Assembly (NCBI GenBank): GCA_050944015.1 | Contig: JBMNQG010000043.1 | Location: forward strand, 1-16,617 | Origin: DUOX01 sp050944015 | GTDB taxonomy: Bacteria > Bacillota > Clostridia > Oscillospirales > Oscillospiraceae | Length of the DNA stretch: 16,617 nucleotides | Direction: 5' to 3' | Shown here: positions 1 through 6,512 of the stretch, one piece after another | Layout of the letters: each line of letters opens with the position of its first letter | Numbering within the stretch: position 1 is the first letter of the stretch | Program-made: the position numbers and the translations under genes | The notes under the pieces: generated by a model | Told to the model about the DNA's origin: nothing | The model's database searches: none | The model's input: only the letters and a program-made list of their open reading frames with translations

Positions 1-86
1 ATTCTTTTCTTATTTTAAACAATCCTCCCGCATTTGGCAACGTTTTTTAAAATAGTGAGAAAAACATCCTCCAAAGAAAAAATAAC

Positions 87-115
87 TTGCATTTCTTCCC
101 TCAGTCTGCTATTAT
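87..115 (+). promoter_or_regulatory. sigma-A promoter of rpmB, extended -10
   Basis: TTGCAT (87-92) is followed after 17 bases by TATTAT (110-115), preceded by TG one base upstream, which makes an extended -10 element. The predicted start of transcription near 122 gives a leader of about 40 bases before rpmB. An overlapping TATAAT at 113-118 would need a 20-base spacer and is the less likely reading. Confidence 0.65.
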
Positions 116-161
116 AATGAGGCTGTTTCTTTAGTTTAATTGCAAGGAGGTGCAGCGCAAA

Positions 162-350
162 ATGGCAAAGTGTGAATTTTGCAATAAGGGCGTTTCATTT
201 GGCATCAAGGTCAGCCACTCCCACCGTCGTTCCAATCGGACATGGAAGCCAAATGTAAAGCGCGTTAAAGCCATAGTGGACGGTTCCCCCAAGCGCGTCT
301 ACGTATGCACCCGTTGCCTCCGCAGCGGCAAGGTTGCCCGCGCAGTCTAA
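162..350 (+). CDS. rpmB: 50S ribosomal protein L28 (bL28)
   Basis: Small basic protein of 62 residues, the usual length for bL28, a component of the large ribosomal subunit. Two CxxC pairs, CEFC near the N-terminus (residues 4-7) and CTRC near residue 53, form the zinc-ribbon seen in the Cys-containing version of this protein. The N-terminal MAKCEFCNKG and the central SHSHRRSNRTWKPN block are typical of the family. ATG at 162 is chosen over the in-frame GTG at 150 because AAGGAGGTG (144-152) lies at proper distance from 162 and overlaps the GTG. The gene stands alone, with its own promoter and terminator. Confidence 0.97.
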   Translation: MAKCEFCNKGVSFGIKVSHSHRRSNRTWKPNVKRVKAIVDGSPKRVYVCTRCLRSGKVARAV

Positions 351-398
351 TGGTTATGAAGCTCTTCATCAATATTGGGAGCATTTATAAGCGAGGAA

Positions 399-446
399 AA
401 ATATCGGCACAGTTCGGTTGAATTACCGACAATGCCGATTTTTCTT
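399..446 (+). terminator. rho-independent terminator after rpmB
   Basis: ATCGGCA (403-409) pairs with TGCCGAT (433-439). An inner stem of GTtCGGT with ACCGAC (412-418 with 425-430) extends it, and TTTTTCTTT follows. It separates rpmB from the regulator genes. Confidence 0.8.
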
Positions 447-478
447 TATATGCTTATGCCAAAACCTGCGGGCTTAAG

Positions 479-507
479 TTGACGCAGTCCAATCAATCCG
501 GTATATT
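479..507 (+). promoter_or_regulatory. sigma-A promoter of the LysR pair
   Basis: TTGACG (479-484), a 17-base spacer and TATATT (502-507) lie about 48 bases upstream of the first regulator start. It is the only good promoter seen before the two regulator genes and probably serves both. Confidence 0.7.
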
Positions 508-554
508 AAATGTAATAAATTGTAAGGCTTGCGGGTAATACAAGAGGTGTTTTT

Positions 555-1472
555 ATGAACAATATCAATATTGCCTGCTTTATGTCATGCATAAAGACCA
601 AAAGTTTCTCGGCAACCGCCAAGCACCTGTTCATCACCCACCAGGCGGTCAGCAGGAACATTCAGCGGCTGGAAGACGAGCTGGGCTACAAGCTGTTCAT
701 TCGAAACAACCAAACCCTCTGCCTGACCAAGGCCGGGGAATATTTCCTCGATTGGCTCAAAGACATGGACGGCAGGCTTGAATGGGCGAACAATTATTTT
801 TATGACGTTCAAAACCTGCGCCATCCTCATATACGGGTAGCCTTTGCAGACTGGCTGGGCCTGCCCCGGAGGGTAAAAAAGGCCATAGAGCAGATGGAAA
901 CCACGCACCCGGGCATGACTATCGAGTTATATACAGGTTCCGAGGAATTCCTGTTTCAGCTTCTTGACAACCGCAAGGCCGACATATTGATTATCCCCGC
1001 CAGGCTTCCTTTTGAATCCAATAACAACATGCCGGATGTATTCATAACGCCTCTGACCGGGACCGAACCCCTGCAGCTGGTCTGTTCCAAAAGTTTTATA
1101 AGCCCCGACGGTGCAATAGACTGGCCGAGGCTTATGTCCGAAAGGCTTCTTATCTGCGACCACAGGAATCCGCTGAACGAACAGATTAACCGGCTGTACA
1201 GGAAACTGTGCGCCCTCTACGGCTGCCAGGCTGAACATCCGGAATTTATCCCCAACTTTGATTCCGTCATTTCGGAAGTCGCCATGGAAAACGGATTTAC
1301 CTTCGCTTTATCCGAGGCGATCCCCCGCAGCCAGTTGGGAAGATGGCTTCACTTGGAGCAAATAGAAGGTTTTGAGGAGGCTTTAATGCCCGTTGTATTC
1401 GTGTGGCGGCCTCCCCACAACGAGGAGCACGTGCTGGAATTCATTGAAAGGGTGGGCGTTTCCGATGAATAG
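555..1472 (+). CDS. LysR-family transcriptional regulator (first of a pair)
   Basis: 305-residue regulator, a normal length for the LysR family. Residues 3-62 form the winged helix-turn-helix DNA-binding domain, with the characteristic pattern SFSATAKHLFITHQAVSRNI then LE-ELGYKLF-R and LTKAGE. Residues from about 92 onward are the periplasmic-binding-protein-like effector domain, which senses a small inducer in the cytoplasm. AGAGGTG (545-551) precedes the ATG. Its stop overlaps the start of a second LysR gene, so the two are co-transcribed and probably translationally coupled. LysR proteins usually regulate a nearby gene and themselves. The candidate target is the converging flavoenzyme gene that ends at 2441, but this link is inferred from proximity only. 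Confidence 0.93.
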   Translation: MNNINIACFMSCIKTKSFSATAKHLFITHQAVSRNIQRLEDELGYKLFIRNNQTLCLTKAGEYFLDWLKDMDGRLEWANNYFYDVQNLRHPHIRVAFADWLGLPRRVKKAIEQMETTHPGMTIELYTGSEEFLFQLLDNRKADILIIPARLPFESNNNMPDVFITPLTGTEPLQLVCSKSFISPDGAIDWPRLMSERLLICDHRNPLNEQINRLYRKLCALYGCQAEHPEFIPNFDSVISEVAMENGFTFALSEAIPRSQLGRWLHLEQIEGFEEALMPVVFVWRPPHNEEHVLEFIERVGVSDE

Positions 1473-2364
1473 CACGATGATAAGGTGCTTCCTGGAAACC
1501 GCAAAATGCGGGAGCTTTACCAAAGCAGCCTCAAACCTTTATTTTACCCAGCAGACGGTAAGCAAGTACGTTTCCATGCTGGAAAAGGAACTGCACGTTC
1601 CCCTTCTGGAACGTGAAGGCGCGGGCGTCCGCCTAACGAAACCCGGCAGCTACTATTTTGCGCTTTTTGAAAACTGCTGGTACAACCTTTCGGCGGTTCA
1701 GGAAAAAATAGACGGTTACTACAAAAACCTCAACTCCACCCTGAGAATAGGCTGCTCCGAGTGGATAAACCCCTATGGCGACATATTCGACGCAATAGAA
1801 GGTTTTCGCCGGAAGAACGGCAGCATTCGCTATTCCCTCCGCATATACCAGAACGAACATCTAATGGAACACCTGATGAACGAAGAGCTTGATGTCGCTC
1901 TGTTTTCCGAGGCCCATTTGCCCGTCAGCCGCAGCATTGAGGCCATACCCGTCTGTAAAGAATCCCTTTGTATTTTGGGCCCCGCCTCCGTAGTGGGCAC
2001 GCACCTGCCGGAGGAACAGCGCCAGCAGCGTAAAAAGTTTACCTACCTTATCGTCCCCGGCTGGGATAGGGACTATATTGAAACCATTTTTTTCAGTAAG
2101 CAGGAAATCATGGGGCTTGAAATCCCTCTGACAAAAGTCAGGTATGTGCCCAACCTCGCTTCCATGCGCCTGTGCATGCAAAAGCTGAAATACCTGGCCA
2201 TCTCCGACCGGCGTTTCGGCTACATGAACGACATTGAAGGCCTTGGCAGCGAACCCTTAAATTCCGACACGTATATTTACTGCTGCATACGCACAAACAA
2301 CGAAAACGAAAATGTATATGGCTTTATAGAGTATTTGAAAAGTTTCTTGTCCCGTAAATCGTAA
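1465..2364 (+). CDS. LysR-family transcriptional regulator (second of a pair)
   Basis: 299-residue LysR-type regulator when started at ATG 1465. The helix-turn-helix domain spans roughly residues 3-62 (CGSFTKAASNLYFTQQTVSK, then LEKEL-VPLLER and LTKPG), followed by an effector domain starting near residue 92. A longer frame reaching upstream to 1393 would lie inside the previous gene and add residues unlike any LysR N-terminus, so 1465 is preferred; ATG 1477 is a further possible start. The start overlaps the stop of the preceding regulator (ATGAATAG), with GAAAGGGTG upstream, indicating coupled translation. The paralogue is clearly divergent in sequence, so the two probably respond to different ligands or form a mixed regulatory pair; that is inference. 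Confidence 0.92.
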   Translation: MNSTMIRCFLETAKCGSFTKAASNLYFTQQTVSKYVSMLEKELHVPLLEREGAGVRLTKPGSYYFALFENCWYNLSAVQEKIDGYYKNLNSTLRIGCSEWINPYGDIFDAIEGFRRKNGSIRYSLRIYQNEHLMEHLMNEELDVALFSEAHLPVSRSIEAIPVCKESLCILGPASVVGTHLPEEQRQQRKKFTYLIVPGWDRDYIETIFFSKQEIMGLEIPLTKVRYVPNLASMRLCMQKLKYLAISDRRFGYMNDIEGLGSEPLNSDTYIYCCIRTNNENENVYGFIEYLKSFLSRKS

Positions 2365-2377
2365 GCAAAAAAGATGC

Positions 2378-2415
2378 AAGCCCGTCTGGACAGCAGCCGT
2401 TCAGACGGGCTTTTT
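2378..2415 (+). terminator. terminator after the LysR pair, probably bidirectional
   Basis: Perfect 11-bp stem AAGCCCGTCTG (2378-2388) with CAGACGGGCTT (2402-2412), followed by T residues to 2415. On the opposite strand the stem is followed a few bases later by a T6 run, so it can also stop the converging reductase transcript. Confidence 0.9.
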
Positions 2416-2440
2416 AGCTATCTTGGCGAAAAGTTCCTTG

Positions 2441-4387
2441 CTAGGCCAGATTCACGGCGGCCCAAAAGCCCTCTTGTATGGCTTGAGTGGTTTTTCGGGC
2501 CTTTACGCAGTCTCCCACAGCGACGACGATCGGAGCGCAGTCCTGCAGGGCGTCGTATACCTCGGCGTTTCCGCGCATTCCAAAGGCATATACCACGCTG
2601 TCGCATTCTATCAGGTGCTGGCCTCCGTCCCTGTCCACAGCGGTCACCCGGTCGGGCTCCACCCTGCATACCTTAAGTCCGGTTTTCTGAGTGATGTCCG
2701 CCCCGGCGAAGGCCTGCATCATTCCCTCCCTGTGCATCCAATTTGCCTCCGGCGCCAGCTGATCCATCATCTCCACGATGGTGACACTGTGGCCTCGCCC
2801 CGCCAGGTACAGTGCGGTTTCGCAGCCCACAAGGCCGCCCCCAAGTAAGGCAATATTCTTGCCCAGTTTTTCAGTAGAGTCATATATTTGCAGGGCATGA
2901 ACCACTTTGGGATCTGTTAGACCAGGTATCAGAGGAACAAGCGGAGACGAGCCCGCAGCTACTATGATGGCGTCATATCCGCCCGTTTTGGCAAACTCAG
3001 GCGTCACCTGGGTGTTAAGCAGCACCGTCGCACCCGACTTATAGGTCATATGTATCATCCAGGCTTTCAGACGCCTCAAGTCGATTTTCAAGTCATCATG
3101 GTCGGTGAACTTCAAGAGCCCGCCAAGGGAACCGTTTTTTTCCGCCAGCGTCACCTCATGGCCCCGCTCCGCCGCCGTCATTGCCGCCATCATGCCGCCG
3201 GGGCCTCCGCCCACCACCAGAACCCTCTTTTTTTCACGGGAAGGCTGTATGTAGTTTCTGTACCTGAATTCCCGGCCGGTCCGGGGATTTACCGAGCACT
3301 GGAAATGCTGCCCGGTGTGCATCCCGGTCAGGCAATCCAGGCAGCGCAGGCAGGGGCGAATTTCCTTTGCCCTTCCCGTTCTGGCCTTCTCCGGAAACTC
3401 AGGGTCTGCAATAAGGGCCCTGGCCATGGCGACGATGTCGGCCTTGCCAGATTCCAGTATTTCTTCCGCCATTTCAGGGTCGCTTATGGCGCCCACCGCA
3501 ATTACCGGGGACTTAACGCCGGCGGCTTTTACGCCCTGGGCGTAATGAACGTTTACGCCATGAGGCGAAAACATGGTGGGATGAAGGCGTACCGCCTGCG
3601 CGTCTTCAATATCCAGCCCGCAGGACACATGAAGGATGTCCACCTTGTCGTCAATCATTTTTGCAAAGGCAATGCCCTCTTCCTTCGTCAGGCCTCCTTC
3701 AATCTCCTCGCTGCAGCTGAAGCGGTATTCTATCAGAAAATCGGGGCCCACCTTCTGCCTCACCCGGTCTATGACCATGATGGGAAACCTTGCCCGGTTT
3801 TCCAAACTTCCGCCGTACTCGTCCGTGCGCCTATTGTACAGGGGCGACAGGAACTGCCCCAGCAGCCAGCCGTGCCCTCCATGTATTAGGCACATGTCGT
3901 ACCCTGCGGTTTTAAGGAGCCACGCGGCCTCGGCAAACCGGTCTGCAACAATATTCATGTCTTCTTCGGTCATGGCCCGCACGCGCACTCCGTCTTCCCT
4001 GATCATATCCACCGGGCCGATGGGCTCGTTGCCGTTGTTGGCCTCTGGCACGGCCACCATGCCCCCGTGGTTCAGCTCATGTGAAGCCTTGGCGCCGTAT
4101 TCATGTATTGCCATGGCAATTTCGGACAAAAAGGGCAGGCTTTCATAGCTGAGATTGAAGCTCCGGGGATTTGTGGCGGCATGTTCCCGGTCCACCGGAG
4201 TATCCCCAAGGGTGACAACCGCGGCTCCACCCTTGGCCTTCTCGGCATAATAGGCTATCATGTACTCCGTTGGGAATCCGGCGGCGTCCATATGGCACAT
4301 CATGTTAGGCGCAGACCAGATTCTGTTTTTAAACTTTACTCCTTTTATGGTGATCGGCTCAAAAAGTTTTGGATAATATTGATTCAT
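2441..4387 (-). CDS. FMN/[4Fe-4S]/FAD-dependent NAD(P)H oxidoreductase, enoate reductase/BaiCD/FadH type
   Basis: 648-residue cytoplasmic flavoenzyme with the layout of enoate reductase, 2,4-dienoyl-CoA reductase (FadH) and the bile-acid enzymes BaiCD/BaiH: NAD(P)H electrons pass through FAD and an iron-sulfur cluster to FMN, which reduces an activated C=C bond. Residues 1-340 are the Old Yellow Enzyme barrel (QFLSP, NRRTDEYGGSLENR at 178-198). The cluster ligands are C346, C349, C352 and C364, with CxxCxxC one residue tighter than my recollection of E. coli FadH. FAD binding is at GGGPGG (393-398), NAD(P)H binding at GGGLVG (516-521), and the C-terminal FAD loop at GDC (625-627). The position of FadH Tyr166 carries Trp174 (HGGHGWL). 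AGGAAG precedes the ATG. The substrate cannot be read from sequence. The broken paralogue lies 113 bp upstream. Confidence 0.93.
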   Translation of the reverse strand: MNQYYPKLFEPITIKGVKFKNRIWSAPNMMCHMDAAGFPTEYMIAYYAEKAKGGAAVVTLGDTPVDREHAATNPRSFNLSYESLPFLSEIAMAIHEYGAKASHELNHGGMVAVPEANNGNEPIGPVDMIREDGVRVRAMTEEDMNIVADRFAEAAWLLKTAGYDMCLIHGGHGWLLGQFLSPLYNRRTDEYGGSLENRARFPIMVIDRVRQKVGPDFLIEYRFSCSEEIEGGLTKEEGIAFAKMIDDKVDILHVSCGLDIEDAQAVRLHPTMFSPHGVNVHYAQGVKAAGVKSPVIAVGAISDPEMAEEILESGKADIVAMARALIADPEFPEKARTGRAKEIRPCLRCLDCLTGMHTGQHFQCSVNPRTGREFRYRNYIQPSREKKRVLVVGGGPGGMMAAMTAAERGHEVTLAEKNGSLGGLLKFTDHDDLKIDLRRLKAWMIHMTYKSGATVLLNTQVTPEFAKTGGYDAIIVAAGSSPLVPLIPGLTDPKVVHALQIYDSTEKLGKNIALLGGGLVGCETALYLAGRGHSVTIVEMMDQLAPEANWMHREGMMQAFAGADITQKTGLKVCRVEPDRVTAVDRDGGQHLIECDSVVYAFGMRGNAEVYDALQDCAPIVVAVGDCVKARKTTQAIQEGFWAAVNLA

Positions 4388-4500
4388 CGCTTTTCTTCCT
4401 CAATCTTTTAATCTGGGTATAATAACGGTTTATCTAAAGATTTGCTTATCAGATATGTGAGCGGGGTCTGGAGTGACTTTCTTAAAAACTTTTTCATGTG

Positions 4501-6008
4501 CTATCCCATATCAATCACAGCACGGCGCGCCGCCAAAACAGCATCTCCTATCAAGGCGGCGTTTACGCAGTCACCGATTGCGCGGACAAAGTCCGCAGTT
4601 CCATTAAAGGCAGAGGCCCCTTCGTCATCGTGTGTCATACCCGTAGCGTTTATCACTGTATCAACCGCAATGAAAACTTCACCTTCGTCCCCTATTGCAT
4701 AGAGGCCGTCTTGTGTAATTCTTTTACATGCGAAACCTTTAAAAATATCTATCGGCAGTGTATGTAACCAAACTAAATGTGTATCTACGCTGCCATCGGC
4801 GGGGCGGCGGGGTGCTACTTTGCGCATGAGCTCCTTGGAACGGCTGATAAGTGTCACCTTTTTACCGTGGTGCGCCCAGAATATTGCCGCTTCGCAGCCT
4901 GTCAGACCTCCGCCCACAACGGCGATTCTTTGGCCCACGCGTTCCGGCTCGAGATACGCCGTCACAGCGTCCAGGACATTTTCCTTATCCCCTCCGGGAA
5001 CCTGCAGCGCTAAAGGCTTGCCACCCGTGGCCACAAGCACCGCATCGGGTGCCTCAGCTTTTACAAGTTCCGGCGTTGCCTCCGTCTTGAGACGAATATC
5101 CACATTATCCATCGACTCAAGGCGTTTAATCATGCTGTCCCTGAAACGCCGAATATCGCTTTTAAAGGGATCGTTGTCCGCATACCGGAGAATACCGCCC
5201 AGCCGGTCGCTTTTTTCAAACAAAACAACCTTATGCCCTGCCTGGTTCGCATACTCCGCCGCCTTCATGCCGGCTATGCCGCCGCCTACTATAATTACTT
5301 TTTTGGGGGCCTTACTCTTTTTGATGTATAGGGGATCATCTTGACCCATCAAAATGTTCGCCGGATTAACTGCGCAGTGGTCGTTGTTATGGCATATTGT
5401 ACACCTAAGGCAATTGTCGATTAACTCGTCTCTGCCGTCTTTGGCCTTATTAGGGAATTCCGGGTCGGCCATCAGGAGCTGTCTGCACAATATTACAAAG
5501 TCTGCTTTGCCCGTTGCTATTATCTCCTCACACAGGTCTGGATCAGAAAGGGATCCCACAACTCCCACCTTGATATTTTTTACCGCGGCCTTAACGGCGG
5601 CGGCTCCCCTGATATTTACCCCCATTGGGAAAAATGAATTGGCCACCACTCTCGTGTTATAAATCGGGACGGTGTGCAAGCCTCCGGTAATATGGGCAAT
5701 GTCCAGAAGCCCCGGATATTTATCAAGTTCCTTAAAAAATTCCACTGTTTCGTCAATCGTAACAACATCTTTAATAAATTGCTTTGACGTGATTGGGGAT
5801 ATATCCTCCTCAGCGGAAAACCTCATCTCAATCAAAAAATCATCGCCCACTGCCTCTCGGATACGTTTTAGGCACATTATGGGAAAACGAGCGCGGTTCT
5901 CCATACTGCCCCCGTATTTGTCAGTGCGCTTGTTAAACCGGCGTGAAATCCATTGTGAAAACAAAAATCCGTGACCGGAATGTATGACTATCCCCTCCAG
6001 GTGCTCAT
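4501..6008 (-). pseudogene. N-terminally deleted enoate reductase/FadH-type oxidoreductase
   Basis: Relative of the complete reductase next to it, but only the C-terminal three quarters remain. The open frame begins after a stop at 6013-6015 with residues reading EHLEGIVIHSGHGF, which correspond to about residue 160 of the intact neighbour. Present are the end of the FMN barrel (NKRTDKYGGSMENR), cluster cysteines CLRCTIC then a fourth Cys, FAD motif GGGIAG, NAD(P) motif GGGLTG and the final GDC loop. No in-frame ATG precedes the first conserved block; the earliest common start codon is a TTG at 5964 inside the motif. An out-of-frame ATG at 6008 has a good ribosome site (AAAGGGAG, 6017-6024) and stops after six codons. 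This fits an internal deletion of some 150 codons that fused the native start to the barrel out of frame. A functional product is unlikely. Confidence 0.82.
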
Positions 6009-6037
6009 TTCTTCATCTCCCTTTCAGTTACATTTAA

Positions 6038-6073
6038 TAGCAAGCGGCCCGGTATGCACCGAACCGTTTGCTA
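6038..6073 (-). promoter_or_regulatory. 36-base hairpin upstream of the broken reductase
   Basis: TAGCAAGCGG (6038-6047) pairs with CCGTTTGCTA (6064-6073) with one G-T pair. After a two-base mismatch, CGGT (6050-6053) pairs with ACCG (6058-6061) around an ATGC loop. On the minus strand it lies about 15 bases before the ribosome site of the reductase remnant. It lacks a following T run, so a leader hairpin or operator is more likely than a terminator. Confidence 0.5.
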
Positions 6074-6080
6074 TCTCATG

Positions 6081-6094
6081 AACTCTATAGAGTT
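6081..6094. promoter_or_regulatory. 14-bp perfect palindrome
   Basis: AACTCTATAGAGTT is fully self-complementary and directly abuts the FNR-type palindrome at 6095-6110. It is a plausible operator, and it contains a TATAGA hexamer on the minus strand that might serve as a -10 element. Confidence 0.45.
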
Positions 6095-6110
6095 ATTGAT
6101 AAAGATCAAT
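6095..6110. promoter_or_regulatory. FNR/CRP-family type binding site
   Basis: ATTGAT-AAAG-ATCAAT contains the exact FNR consensus TTGAT-N4-ATCAA (6096-6109). It overlaps the stop codon of the lipoprotein stump and lies about 90 bases upstream of the surviving reductase ATG. FNR-type regulators switch genes with oxygen, nitric oxide or redox state, which suits a flavin/Fe-S reductase. No well-spaced -10 box 30 bases downstream is evident, so activation geometry is not proved. Confidence 0.5.
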
Positions 6111-6339
6111 TAGTTGAATGTTATATCACCAAGGCATTCATAACCGATGTTGTTGATATTGACAGATTTAATTCTTTCGTTAAAGCACCATGCCTTAAAA
6201 TAATAGTAATTGGTAACAATTCCGACAGTCACAGACTTGTCTGATTTGTTTTTTCCGGCATTGCCGGAACCGCAGGCCGCCAAGGCAATTAACATAGCAA
6301 TCGTAGAATAAGCACTGATAATCGATTCAGTTTTTTTAT
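6110..6339 (-). pseudogene. Lipoprotein stump, probable ABC-transporter solute-binding protein
   Basis: The frame reads KKTESIISAYSTIA then MLIALAACGSGNAG, a lipoprotein signal peptide with lipobox LAAC, a Ser/Gly/Asn/Lys linker, then VTVGIVTNYYYF, like the first strand of a substrate-binding protein. It stops after about 75 residues, whereas such proteins normally exceed 250. The expected start is damaged: an excellent GGAGGAG site (6346-6352) is followed after 7 bases by AT and then seven A residues. Restoring one G would give ATG AAA AAA ACT in frame. The only remaining ATG (6295) lies inside the signal peptide. It is therefore both start-less and truncated. Transporter type and substrate are unknown; the neighbourhood suggests it served the adjacent reductase locus. 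Confidence 0.65.
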
Positions 6340-6354
6340 AAATTACTCCTCCTC

Positions 6355-6512
6355 ACAATTCTTGTTGTTTGGATAATATTTCAACCAGCAATTCCGGAAG
6401 AAAAACGTGAATACGGTATATGCTTATCAATCGCCTGCTCTATGTCTGATTACTATTCAAACCAAGTCTTAACTATTCGTACCCCGCCTGCAATTAAACG
6501 GCGTAGCGTATT
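6355..6512. other. gene-poor AT-rich stretch
   Basis: No credible gene, tRNA, clear promoter or strong terminator is seen between the end of the beta-helix gene and the ribosome site of the lipoprotein stump. Together with the two broken genes beyond it, it gives the segment 6000-6512 the look of decayed DNA. Confidence 0.6.

Noticed and set aside
1393..1464. Upstream extension of the second LysR protein
   Set aside because: The extra 24 residues lie inside the preceding gene and do not resemble a LysR N-terminus; ATG 1465 begins just before the helix-turn-helix.
3050..3889. 279-codon open frame on the plus strand
   Set aside because: Antisense to the intact flavoenzyme, whose conserved motifs occupy the same stretch.
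4501..5964. Reading the second reductase as an intact gene from TTG 5964
   Set aside because: The TTG falls within the conserved HSGHGF-F-QW motif, and half of the FMN barrel would be missing; the better start signals are at 6008, out of frame.
6038..6073. Hairpin as a rho-independent terminator
   Set aside because: No T run follows the stem on either strand.
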